Assembly: GCA_040772085.1 (NCBI GenBank) | Contig: JAXGYU010000001.1 | Coordinates: 1,488,001-1,552,000 of the forward strand | Direction: 5' to 3' | From: JAXGMV01 sp040772085 | GTDB lineage: Bacteria; Chloroflexota; Anaerolineae; Anaerolineales; Anaerolineaceae | Length of the DNA stretch: 64,000 nucleotides | Shown here: positions 42,465 through 49,558 of the stretch, piece by piece | How positions within the stretch are numbered: position 1 is the first letter of the stretch | How the letters are laid out: the number at the start of each line of letters is the position of its first letter | Translations under genes and position numbers: made by a program | The notes under the pieces: model-generated | Told to the model about the DNA's origin: nothing | What the model saw: the letters and a program-made list of their open reading frames with translations, nothing else | Databases searched by the model: none

Positions 42465-43721
42465 ATGATCGCGATTATTAACGGAAAAGTGCTGACCATC
42501 ACGCAAGGCACATTTGATCCCGGTATGGTGCTGATCGAAGGCGGAAAGATCGTCGCGGTTGGCGAACACCTGAATATTCCAGCCGATGCCGAGATCTACG
42601 ACGCTGCCGGCAAAGTGGTTATGCCCGGACTGATCGACGCCCACAGCCATGTCAGCATTTTCCCCGACAAGGTGGGCTGGGAGTACAGCGACGGCAATGA
42701 GATGACCGACCCGATCACGCCGCATCTGCGCGCGCTGGATGCTATCAACCCCGATGACTTCGGGCTGAAGGAGCTGGTCGAAGCGGGCGTGACCACCGTC
42801 TGTACCGGACCTGGCAGCGGCAACCTGGTGGGCGGACAGTGGATCTGTGTCAAGACGCTACCCAAACCAACCATCAATGAGATGGTGCTGCTTGAGCCGG
42901 CCGGTATGAAAATGGCGCTGGGCGAGAACCCGCGCCGCGCCTATGGCGGGCAGAACCGCATGCCCTCAACCCGCATGGGCAATGCCGCCGTCCTGCGCAG
43001 CGCGCTGATCGAGGCCCAGAACTACCTGGCCAAGTGGGACGCTTATAAAAAGGAAGAGGCTGCTTACAAGAAGAATAAGGACGCCAAGAAAGACAAGGCA
43101 CCCACCCCGCCCGAGCGCAATCTGAAGCTGGAGGCGCTGGGCAAGGTGCTGCGGCGCGAGATGAAAGCCCGCGTGCATGCCCACCGTGCTGACGACATGA
43201 TGACCGCCATCCGCATTGCCGAGGAATTCAACCTTGACCTGACGCTCGAGCACGCGACCGAGGGTTACAAGATCGCCGACGAGCTGGCCCGGCGCAAGAT
43301 CCCCGTGACGGTCGGACCGGCGTTCATCAGCCGCGTTAAATTTGAGCTGGCTGGCATGAACCCTGCCAACCCGGGCATCCTGAGCAAGGCCGGCGTCAAA
43401 GTTGCCATTCAGGTCGATGAAGGCTCCGCCACCAAATACCTGGCAATCAACGCCGCCCTGGCAGTGCGCGAAGGACTGCCAGTGGAAGATGGCTTGCGCG
43501 CCGTGACAATCAACGCCGCCGAGATCATCGGGGTCGAAAAGCGCGTCGGCAGCCTGGAAGCCGGCAAGGACGCGGACGTGGTGGTCTTCAGCGGGCATCC
43601 GTTTGACTATATGACCCGCACCGAGCTGGTGCTGGTCAGCGGCGAGATTGCCTACCGACGCGAAGCCACTGTTGCTGAAGAGCCTGCGGTAAAACCGGTC
43701 AAGGCAAAAAGGAAGAAGTAA
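42465..43721 (+). CDS. Amidohydrolase-family metal-dependent hydrolase
   Basis: A 418-residue TIM-barrel amidohydrolase. The metal motif is PGLIDAHSHVSIF (HxH), then VTTVCTGPGSGNLVGGQW, ARVHAHRADDMMTAIRIAEEFNLDLTLEHATEG (His ligands) and a final AGKDADVVVFSGHPFD. It resembles imidazolonepropionase/prolidase-like proteins of the AdeC-HutI subgroup. Its substrate is unknown. The start is the ATG at 42465; a reading from 42366 adds 33 residues without a site (AAGGAG lies 12 nt before 42465). It diverges from the GntR gene. The lysine-rich tail (KAKRKK) is noteworthy. Confidence 0.85.
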   Translation: MIAIINGKVLTITQGTFDPGMVLIEGGKIVAVGEHLNIPADAEIYDAAGKVVMPGLIDAHSHVSIFPDKVGWEYSDGNEMTDPITPHLRALDAINPDDFGLKELVEAGVTTVCTGPGSGNLVGGQWICVKTLPKPTINEMVLLEPAGMKMALGENPRRAYGGQNRMPSTRMGNAAVLRSALIEAQNYLAKWDAYKKEEAAYKKNKDAKKDKAPTPPERNLKLEALGKVLRREMKARVHAHRADDMMTAIRIAEEFNLDLTLEHATEGYKIADELARRKIPVTVGPAFISRVKFELAGMNPANPGILSKAGVKVAIQVDEGSATKYLAINAALAVREGLPVEDGLRAVTINAAEIIGVEKRVGSLEAGKDADVVVFSGHPFDYMTRTELVLVSGEIAYRREATVAEEPAVKPVKAKRKK

Positions 43722-43742
43722 GAATAGCTATTTCATCTCATA

Positions 43743-43772
43743 CAACAGACCAGCCGACTGGCTGGTCTGTTG
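43743..43772. terminator. Bidirectional terminator after the amidohydrolase gene
   Basis: CAACAGACCAGCC-GACT-GGCTGGTCTGTTG, a 13-bp stem between converging genes. It is strongly symmetrical but lacks a long T run. Confidence 0.7.
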
Positions 43773-43791
43773 CTTAATTGATAAAAGGTCG

Positions 43792-44772
43792 TCAACGAAT
43801 TGATTGCAGCCAGGCAGCGGCGTGTGCCGGCAGCATATAGGTATTATCTTCCGCGAATCGCTCCCCCGTCAGGATGTTCTCGACTACACCAGCGCCAATG
43901 TTGTCGCTGATCATACCCCCATCTATGACCACCTCTTGTCCGCTGAAGTTGTGCAGGCACAGTACCCCGGCGGAGAAATCTGCCGGCAGGCGCAGCAGAG
44001 CGAAGATGCTCTCATCTACGTCCAGTACCAGTTGCGGCGCGCCGAACACCGCCAGAGCGTTGTGCCTCTCACGGGCAGCCAGCGCCGCCGACACAATCGC
44101 TATCTGCGCGTCTCTGACATCCAGCCGGGGCAGTCCAGCCAAAGCCAGACCAGCGAGCAGCGTGACCTTCACCATAGGTTCGGGCGTGGTTGCCGCCTCA
44201 GGCAGCCGGTGATACAAGCTGACGCGTTCCCCGGGCACGGTGATCTGCCGGCAGGCGCGGTTGAGACCCGTCGCGCTGCCAGCCAGCGCCGCGTCAGCCA
44301 GCGCATCCATCAGCGGTGTGACGCACGCCAGATGCAATTCATTATTACCATTGCCCAGGTACCAGTCGGGCTCTTCAAAGTGGAGACTGCTCTCACCCGC
44401 CAGAAGCAGGCCGGGGAAGGCGAGATCGCTCAACGCGCGGATGGCGCGCAGCATCAGGTGCCCCTTCGGGCTGTGACGCTCAGCGCCCTGCCAGTCTCCC
44501 AGATCGTCCAGCAGCAGGATACGTTTGCCGGCTGCCGCCAGTGCCGCGACCTTATCCATCACGGCGCGCATGCCGGCAGCGTTCGAGAGGTCAAAGTCGC
44601 CGAGCCTGATATTTGCCGAGAGCGATCCATCGTCCCAGACAGGCAGCGGTTCCGATACCTCGCGCGTGTCACTGTGATCGTTCAACCAGTCAGCCAGCAG
44701 ATCACAGCCGCGCGGTCCATACAGCAGCCGCGCGACGAACATCGGATCATGGCACTGACAGGGGTTCGTCAC
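43792..44772 (-). CDS. GH13-like (sugar-phosphorylase-type) protein, divergent and short
   Basis: A 326-residue protein. FPGLLLAGESSLHFEEPDWYLGNGNNELHLACVTPLMDAL recalls the catalytic barrel region of GH13 sucrose phosphorylases (LGNG..E), and the end NFSGQEVVIDGGMISDNIGAGVVENILTGERFAEDNTYML resembles their C-terminal beta domain. The N-terminal barrel strands are missing and the catalytic Asp/Glu set cannot be placed with certainty. It may be a remnant or a divergent member that has lost catalysis. It is 3 bp from the histidine phosphatase gene upstream, so the two are cotranscribed. Confidence 0.4.
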   Translation of the reverse strand: MTNPCQCHDPMFVARLLYGPRGCDLLADWLNDHSDTREVSEPLPVWDDGSLSANIRLGDFDLSNAAGMRAVMDKVAALAAAGKRILLLDDLGDWQGAERHSPKGHLMLRAIRALSDLAFPGLLLAGESSLHFEEPDWYLGNGNNELHLACVTPLMDALADAALAGSATGLNRACRQITVPGERVSLYHRLPEAATTPEPMVKVTLLAGLALAGLPRLDVRDAQIAIVSAALAARERHNALAVFGAPQLVLDVDESIFALLRLPADFSAGVLCLHNFSGQEVVIDGGMISDNIGAGVVENILTGERFAEDNTYMLPAHAAAWLQSIR

Positions 44773-44775
44773 AGC

Positions 44776-45369
44776 TTAGTTCCCGCGTCTGACAATAGGC
44801 AGCTCGCCGCCCTGCCAGTCCAGCCGGAGCGGATGCGCGTTGTCAGGGATATGCCGTGCCGCCTCTTCAAGCGGATAGCCGTGCATGAGGCAAATTAATG
44901 TAGAGAGGGCATAGCCATGCGAGACGATCACCACATTCTGTACCTGGGTTTCACTCAGGTTCTCGAGCGCGAACGCGCGCATGCGGCCGGCGACCTCGAG
45001 CGTGGTCTCGCTGCCCGGCACGCGATAGTTCACCGGATCAGCTTCACGTTTCGCGAACTCGTCCGGATACGCCTCTCGCAACTGAGGCAGGGTCTTGCCC
45101 TCCCACTCACCCATGCAGCGCTCGCGCAGCCGCTCGTCAAAGGTGATCTCAGCCCCCAGTCCCGCGGCGATGATCTCGGCGGTCTGCCTGGCGCGGATGA
45201 GCGGGCTGCTGTAAACAATCGCCTGGCTGATGGACGGCAACAATTCGGACGCAATCTGGCGCGCCTGTTCTATGCCGGCGTCATTAAGCGGGATGTCCGT
45301 CGCGCCCTGGATGCGCAGACCCAGGTTCCAGTCCGTCTGTCCGTGTCTGATAAGCCATAGTGTCTTCAA
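44776..45369 (-). CDS. Histidine phosphatase family protein
   Basis: A 197-residue branch-1 phosphatase. The catalytic LWLIRHGQTDWN (RHG) and the later IVSHGYALSTLICLMHG provide the two histidines. VYSSPLIRARQTAEIIAAGLG and RCMGEWEGKTL match alpha-ribazole phosphatase/phosphoglycerate-mutase-like proteins. Substrate is unknown: candidates are phosphosugars or cobalamin intermediates, and the GH13-like neighbour would favour a sugar phosphate. It is the first gene of a two-gene operon. Confidence 0.85.
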   Translation of the reverse strand: MKTLWLIRHGQTDWNLGLRIQGATDIPLNDAGIEQARQIASELLPSISQAIVYSSPLIRARQTAEIIAAGLGAEITFDERLRERCMGEWEGKTLPQLREAYPDEFAKREADPVNYRVPGSETTLEVAGRMRAFALENLSETQVQNVVIVSHGYALSTLICLMHGYPLEEAARHIPDNAHPLRLDWQGGELPIVRRGN

Positions 45370-45458
45370 TGTTGTTCTCCGGGTCTGAAATTCGCCGTCA
45401 TTATACCTGATAGGATCCTAATAGTCATTTTGTCATAGAACAAAGGTGTCAAAATATA

Positions 45459-45487
45459 TTGACATTTTTTGAAAATATATGTTATTC
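45459..45487 (+). promoter_or_regulatory. Promoter of the ferredoxin gene
   Basis: TTGACA (45459-45464), 17 bp spacer and TTATTC (45482-45487) in AT-rich DNA, 50 bp before the ATG. Confidence 0.7.
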
Positions 45488-45537
45488 TTTTTTCGAACAA
45501 AACCAATATCTAATTGTTCGGAAGGGAAAAGAAAGAA

Positions 45538-45711
45538 ATGCCTCATATTATTATCACCGATGAATGTATCATGTGCGGCGCCTGCGAAGCAGCCTGCCCC
45601 CAGAGCGCGATCTCCGAGATCGACGGCTTCTACGTCATCAACGAAGAAAAATGCGATGACAACGGCGCCTGCTCCGATGTTTGCCCCACCGGTGCCGCTC
45701 GCCCCAAGTAA
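45538..45711 (+). CDS. 4Fe-4S ferredoxin
   Basis: A 57-residue protein. The first cluster motif is CIMCGACEAACP; the second is CDDNGACSDVCP, with an altered spacing, so one cluster or two (4Fe-4S) are possible. It would carry electrons in the cytoplasm. The promoter upstream is strong, as is common for ferredoxin genes. Its redox partner is not evident from the neighbours. GGAAGGG lies upstream of the ATG. It is monocistronic. Confidence 0.85.
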   Translation: MPHIIITDECIMCGACEAACPQSAISEIDGFYVINEEKCDDNGACSDVCPTGAARPK

Positions 45712-45734
45712 GGGATACGCCTTTTAGTCTAGTC

Positions 45735-45762
45735 AAAAGCCAGCAGCAATTGCTGGCTTTTT
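45735..45762 (+). terminator. Terminator of the ferredoxin gene
   Basis: GCCAGCA-GCAAT-TGCTGGC stem followed by TTTTT. Confidence 0.85.
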
Positions 45763-45776
45763 CATATTAATGACAA

Positions 45777-45802
45777 ACGAGGAGGAACGGTGCCCTCCTC
45801 GT
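45777..45802 (-). terminator. Terminator of the spoVS gene
   Basis: ACGAGGAGG/CCTCCTCGT stem with a TTTG tail on the minus strand, 30 bp after the spoVS stop. The short T run makes it moderate. Confidence 0.6.
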
Positions 45803-45831
45803 CAGCTTTTACCTATCCTTCTTCCCTGCGA

Positions 45832-46092
45832 TCAGCGCGGTTCGATAATGATCTTGATCGCTGTCCTCATCTTGCCTTCGATATCAACGTCGACGAACTC
45901 AGGGATAAAGATCGCCGTGATCCCGTCTTCAGCCAGGTAGCCGCGCGCCAGCACCAGTGCTTTAATGGCCTGGTTGACCGCGCCTGCTCCAATAGCCTGG
46001 ACCTCGGCGTGTTTATGCTCTCTCATCACTCCCGCAATGGCTCCGGCAACGGCGGCAGTACGGGAGTTGGCTTTTACCTTGATTATGTCCAT
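45832..46092 (-). CDS. spoVS: SpoVS-family (Alba-like) protein
   Basis: An 86-residue protein. MDIIKVKANSRTAAVAGAIAGVMREHKHAEVQAIGAGAVNQAIKALVLARGYLAEDGI is the SpoVS signature (shown as separate motifs: KVKANSRTAAVAGAIAG and QAIGAGAVNQAIKALV). The family is Alba-like and binds nucleic acid. It is required for late sporulation in Bacillus but is widespread in non-spore-formers such as Chloroflexota and Thermus. It lies next to the DnaA-box cluster, on the strand leading away from it. A chromosome-related role is inference. Confidence 0.93.
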   Translation of the reverse strand: MDIIKVKANSRTAAVAGAIAGVMREHKHAEVQAIGAGAVNQAIKALVLARGYLAEDGITAIFIPEFVDVDIEGKMRTAIKIIIEPR

Positions 46093-46140
46093 GCGAGTCT
46101 CCCTTGTGCTTGCATATTGATGAACGGTTCAACAGCCAGC

Positions 46141-46260
46141 AAATCCTACTGGTGTAGTCCAAATTGTACAATATATTCGTCAAAATACAAGAATATTATC
46201 GGTAATTCTATTACCTTTATCGCATTTATCAGCTTAATGAAACTTAAATTTTGAGATATG
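46141..46260. other. AT-rich segment, candidate DNA unwinding element
   Basis: GC is 33 of 120 bases by direct count (27.5%), against about 57% in the window. It contains the perfect inverted repeat GGTAAT-TCT-ATTACC at 46201-46215. It adjoins the DnaA-box cluster. Confidence 0.55.
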
Positions 46261-46288
46261 GATTAAGAATCGTAGTCTTCGTAGGGTC

Positions 46289-46579
46289 TGTGGATATGTG
46301 GAGAGCTGCGATTACTGGATGAGATCGTCTGCTTCCTGACTGAAATAGCCGTGGATTCAGGCTGATTCCTGCACGGCAGACGCCAAACTCTTTCAACAGC
46401 CTGTTGTGGAGAATTTGCGGAACGGGCGGGGATACTTCCTTGATTTATCCGTGAAGGCATCTTTACTGTGGAGAGAGGGGAGAATTCGGGAGAAACAGGG
46501 GATAACTTTGTGGAGAAGAGCCGGGGCATTTTCCACATAATCGACAAGTTATCCACAGAAAGGGTCAAGTTTTCCACAG
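46289..46579. other. DnaA-box cluster, candidate oriC
   Basis: Boxes near the consensus TTATCCACA: one perfect at 46550 and two single-mismatch TTTTCCACA at 46530 and 46571 on the plus strand. On the minus strand, single-mismatch boxes lie at 46289 (TGTGGATAT), 46405 and 46510 (TGTGGAGAA), with weaker two-mismatch boxes at 46297 and 46467 (TGTGGAGAG). The last four (46510, 46530, 46550, 46571) are 20-21 bp apart, two helix turns. No protein-coding signal is present between 46093 and 46621. Confidence 0.7.
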
Positions 46580-46621
46580 GTTAGGAACAGCTATTCTAGA
46601 AAAAATGTTTGAAGGGGAAGC

Positions 46622-47632
46622 TCAGGAGAGCAGGTAGTGATCTCGCGCCCACGACTCGATCGTCTCTTCAACCGAATCGAGATAGACATCCAGCGCCTGG
46701 CGTTGCTTGCCGCCATCCTCGATGCCCAGCCCCAGCTCATGGCATAGCCCGCGCCAGGAGAGATAGGACGGATGACCCTCGCCCAGCACCTGCAGGGCGC
46801 GCGTCCAGGTGTTCAGCAGCAGCCACAATGCCGATTGCGGATGGTCGTCGACCATGGCATCGACGGCTTCGGTGAAGTACAGCAGCCGCGGGGCAGACAG
46901 GCTGGGCGGACAGTTCTCGGCATGCGTGGCGTCCTCGAGCGTGGCTTTCCAGCCCTCCAGCCAGGGTTTGATCTTGCCGCTGTCCATCTCGTCCGCGCCC
47001 AGCAGGTCCAGAAGACCGGCGTATAGCCCGGGTCGTCCGACCGCCTCGGCGCGCTCTTCGAAATTGAGCAGCAACCGGCGCTTGGTCAGAGGCGCGCCGC
47101 TCAGGCAGGCGATGGCGTTGGCGGCATTCTCCAGGATGTTCAGGTACGAACACATGCGGTCGAGGTCGCTGGCTTGATCACCGGCATCAGCCAGCAGCCA
47201 GCGCTCGCGCGCGGCGGCGGCCAGGGTGTTGGCGCGATTATGAACGTGGTCGGGCAGGTCAAACTGGGAGCAGATGCTGGCTTGCGTGAACTCGAACCAG
47301 TGACGGGTGTCGTATAGTACGCGCGGGTTGAGACAGAAGAAGCTGCCGATCCAGGGATCCCCGCGCAGGCTGCGCGGCTGACTGAAGAGCGCCTGCGAGA
47401 GGTGCGAGATGTCGAAATGGACCTCATCTGAATACGGGATGACCTCGCGCGCCACGGGCGGATCGCTGGCATGTACCATGATCAGGTCGATGTCGGTGGT
47501 GCCGCCGAGGAAAGGCTCGTCATCCAGCAGCGAGCCGGTCAGATAGACGCACACCAACTGCTCCTGCTCGCTGATCATGCGCAGGGCATGGTCGCGGGCG
47601 ATCTTCAGCAATTGGTCACGGGTGATGCGCAC
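46622..47632 (-). CDS. Nucleotidyltransferase-fold (Pol beta superfamily) protein
   Basis: A 336-residue protein. VYLTGSLLDDEPFLGGTTDIDLIMVHA has the GS..DxD nucleotidyltransferase signature with two catalytic acidic residues, and HFDISHLSQ may carry the third. The helical remainder (about 130-336) resembles the C-terminal part of MNT/aminoglycoside-adenylyltransferase-like proteins. It would transfer a nucleotidyl group to an unknown substrate. It lies 12 bp downstream of the deoxynucleoside kinase, in one operon. Confidence 0.7.
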   Translation of the reverse strand: MRITRDQLLKIARDHALRMISEQEQLVCVYLTGSLLDDEPFLGGTTDIDLIMVHASDPPVAREVIPYSDEVHFDISHLSQALFSQPRSLRGDPWIGSFFCLNPRVLYDTRHWFEFTQASICSQFDLPDHVHNRANTLAAAARERWLLADAGDQASDLDRMCSYLNILENAANAIACLSGAPLTKRRLLLNFEERAEAVGRPGLYAGLLDLLGADEMDSGKIKPWLEGWKATLEDATHAENCPPSLSAPRLLYFTEAVDAMVDDHPQSALWLLLNTWTRALQVLGEGHPSYLSWRGLCHELGLGIEDGGKQRQALDVYLDSVEETIESWARDHYLLS

Positions 47633-47644
47633 GGCAGGCTCCAG

Positions 47645-48304
47645 TTACTCCGCGGCGCCAGGCTGCGGGAAGGGGAAAAGTTCCTGCTGGTAAGGCGGCA
47701 GGTTGAGCATCTGGCGGATGCGGTTCTCGACCAGTTGCAGGTCGGCGGTGTTCTGGACATAGTCCAGGCTGTCAGTATCGAGCTCGAGCACGGGCGGCAG
47801 GTTGTGCGAGTTGCCGCGGAAAAAATCGTCGTAAGCCTGATTCAGTTTTTCGATGTAGCCGGTCTCCATCGAGCGCTCGTAAGTGCGGTCGCGCCAGGCG
47901 ATGCGCTGCATCAGCACCGGCGTGGAGGCGCGCAGGTAGACGATCAGGTCGGGGCGGGTGGTCTTCTCCGCCAGGGCCTCATGGACGCGATAGTACATGT
48001 CCAGCTCGTCGCCGGCCAGGTTGACGCGCGCGAAGAGCGCGTCTTTGTCGAAGGTGTAATCGCTGATCAGGGTGTGTGTGCCGGTCAGCAATTGTTGCAC
48101 GCCGTGGCGCTGCTGCTGATAGCGGCTGAGGAGGAAGAACATCTGCGTCTGAAAGGCGTAGCGCGAACGGTCGCCGTAGAAGTCAGAAAGGAAAGGGTTT
48201 TCCTCGAAGATTTCCAGCATCAGGCTGGCATCAAAGGCGGGCTGCAGCAGGCGCGCGAGTGTGGTTTTGCCGACGCCGATGACGCCCTCTATGGCAACGT
48301 ACAT
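47645..48304 (-). CDS. Deoxynucleoside kinase family protein
   Basis: A 219-residue P-loop kinase. MYVAIEGVIGVGKTTLARLL holds Walker A, then FEENPFLSDFYGDRSRYAFQTQMFFLLSRYQQ (dNK pattern), ISDYTFDKDALFARVNL (DRS-like) and PDLIVYLRASTPVLMQRIAWRDRTYERSM (lid). It phosphorylates deoxynucleosides, probably dA or dG. The start at 48304 has GGAG 6 nt upstream; an ATG at 48343 would add 13 residues without such a site. Operon partner is the nucleotidyltransferase downstream. Confidence 0.88.
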   Translation of the reverse strand: MYVAIEGVIGVGKTTLARLLQPAFDASLMLEIFEENPFLSDFYGDRSRYAFQTQMFFLLSRYQQQRHGVQQLLTGTHTLISDYTFDKDALFARVNLAGDELDMYYRVHEALAEKTTRPDLIVYLRASTPVLMQRIAWRDRTYERSMETGYIEKLNQAYDDFFRGNSHNLPPVLELDTDSLDYVQNTADLQLVENRIRQMLNLPPYQQELFPFPQPGAAE

Positions 48305-48862
48305 ATTCGCTCCGGACGACCCATGGTTTGGTAAATATACCATAATTCATTCTGGTCGCTGTGCGGGAGGCGTAGTTTGTGCCCGGCATAAATGCCTCCT
48401 CTGCCGCCGAGGTATCTGTAGGGGCGATTTCAATCGCCCGCGGTTGCATTGAACCCCGGGTCATCAACATGCCGGACGCTATGGCTGAAAAATGCCTCCT
48501 CTGCCGCTGGCCTGCGCAGCAGAAGAGGGGAGGAAGGTCGGCGAGCATGCGCTGCTCGCCGAACAGGTGGGGTTAAGCCAGGGTTTTCGTCCTATTCAAC
48601 GCATGCCAGGAGGGTTCGATTAACTAACCGACCGCCCAGCGTGCCGGGCGTGAGGCGGACATGAGCGCCTCGGCTGCCGTTGATGCGCCCGATCGTTGCA
48701 TACAAACCCCTCCGCCAACTCACACAGAACGTTCGTTAGCACCTCCCCTTTTTATCCCCTTCGGGGACCTGCGGGGGAGCATGGATGTAGCGCTCAAACC
48801 GGCGCATCACTGGCGCACGTATAGCCAAAACCAGCCGCAAAGATCCGGACTCACGCCTGCCT

Positions 48863-48913
48863 ATTGTGCATTTGCACAATAAAAGCGGCAAAACTCGTCC
48901 CAAAAATTGTGCA
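48863..48913. promoter_or_regulatory. Operator-like palindrome and half-site before the phage-like cassette
   Basis: ATTGTGCA-TT-TGCACAAT (48863-48880), a perfect palindrome, plus a second half-site ATTGTGCA at 48906-48913. The distance of 43 bp (about four turns) puts both on one face of the helix, just upstream of the -35 box at 48924. Confidence 0.6.
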
Positions 48914-48923
48914 TTTTAACAAC

Positions 48924-48952
48924 TTGTATTTTTCTGAAAAGGTGTTCATAAT
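48924..48952 (+). promoter_or_regulatory. Promoter of the phage-like cassette
   Basis: TTGTAT (48924-48929), 17 bp spacer, CATAAT (48947-48952), 42 bp before the first start codon. Confidence 0.65.
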
Positions 48953-48994
48953 ACTGCTTAATAAATAGAACATACATTCTATTCAAGAGCAGAG

Positions 48995-49390
48995 ATGACG
49001 CCAAAGAAAACCCCCAAACAACAACTTCAGTTCTGGCCGCCCGAAGCAGCGGGCGAGCCGCCCCGGCTGCGCACCCGTAAAACGCGCAAGGATGTCTACC
49101 GCAATGACCTGCGCGAAGAGATCGCCCTGCTGCGTGAGGTGCTCTTCAACGTCGCCGAACTCGGCAGCCAGACCGGCGCGCCGGACGAAATGCTCAAACT
49201 GCTGGACAAGATCAGCCAGGCCTGCACCCGTCTCGGCACGCTGCTCAAGACCAACCTGCAGCTCAGCCCGGCTGATGATCTGACTCAGGCTTTTAACCAG
49301 GCGCTCGAAATCGTCAATGACCCCGTCAAGCTGCAGGCTTACCTGGCAGCGCGCGACGAGCAGCCCGGCAGCCCCGCGAGCGGAGGCTGA
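48995..49390 (+). CDS. Small helical protein, possible terminase small subunit
   Basis: A 131-residue protein, first of the cassette. Its N-terminus is basic (KKTPKQQ and RLRTRKTRKDVYRNDLR). A helical core follows, LREEIALLREVLFNVAELGSQT then EMLKLLDKISQACTRLGTLLKTNLQL. The position directly before the large terminase subunit suggests a DNA-recognising terminase small subunit; no homology motif was recognised, so this is inference. GAG precedes the ATG. Confidence 0.55.
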   Translation: MTPKKTPKQQLQFWPPEAAGEPPRLRTRKTRKDVYRNDLREEIALLREVLFNVAELGSQTGAPDEMLKLLDKISQACTRLGTLLKTNLQLSPADDLTQAFNQALEIVNDPVKLQAYLAARDEQPGSPASGG

Positions 49391-49396
49391 AGCATC

Positions 49397-49558
49397 ATGG
49401 CTGGCAGCGCAGCACTTACCTGCCAATGGCTAGCGCATCAGACGGTCCCCCCATGCCGGCAGCATCCACAGCGCGATGCTCACAACCCGACCACCGGCAA
49501 CCCTCTTGATCAGCGCCAGGCTGCCAGCCAACCCCTTTCATCTCAAAGGAGCACATGA
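49397..49558 (+). CDS. Possible 53-residue ORF between small subunit and terminase
   Basis: An ATG at 49397 with GGAGG 10 nt upstream, whose TGA overlaps the terminase ATG (ATGA). The product (MAGSAALTCQWLAHQ, ending RST) is low in structure and gives no family. It could be a real coupling peptide or a chance frame. Confidence 0.3.
   Translation: MAGSAALTCQWLAHQTVPPCRQHPQRDAHNPTTGNPLDQRQAASQPLSSQRST

Larger units (their letters stand above)
48305..48994. other. Gene-poor 690-bp stretch with repeats and operator-like sites
   Basis: No convincing gene. It contains an 18-bp direct repeat (AAATGCCTCCTCTGCCGC at 48390-48407 and 48490-48507, exactly 100 bp apart). It also has a TAGGGGCGATT/AATCGCCC palindrome (48420-48439) related to dispersed palindromic repeats, and the hairpin CGGCGAGCA/TGCTCGCCG at 48539-48561. 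The last 120 bp are AT-rich with an operator-like palindrome and a promoter for the phage-like genes. The 73-codon frame at 48661 lacks a ribosome site and looks random. Confidence 0.65.

Noticed and set aside
43804..44898. 364-codon frame on the plus strand
   Set aside because: Antisense to the GH13-like gene; no domain recognised.
48390..48507. att site pair for the phage-like cassette
   Set aside because: Both 18-bp copies lie on the same side of the cassette, 100 bp apart; no copy was found on the right side.
48661..48882. 73-codon frame on the plus strand before the cassette
   Set aside because: No ribosome site, no fold-like pattern, and it spans repeat and hairpin DNA.
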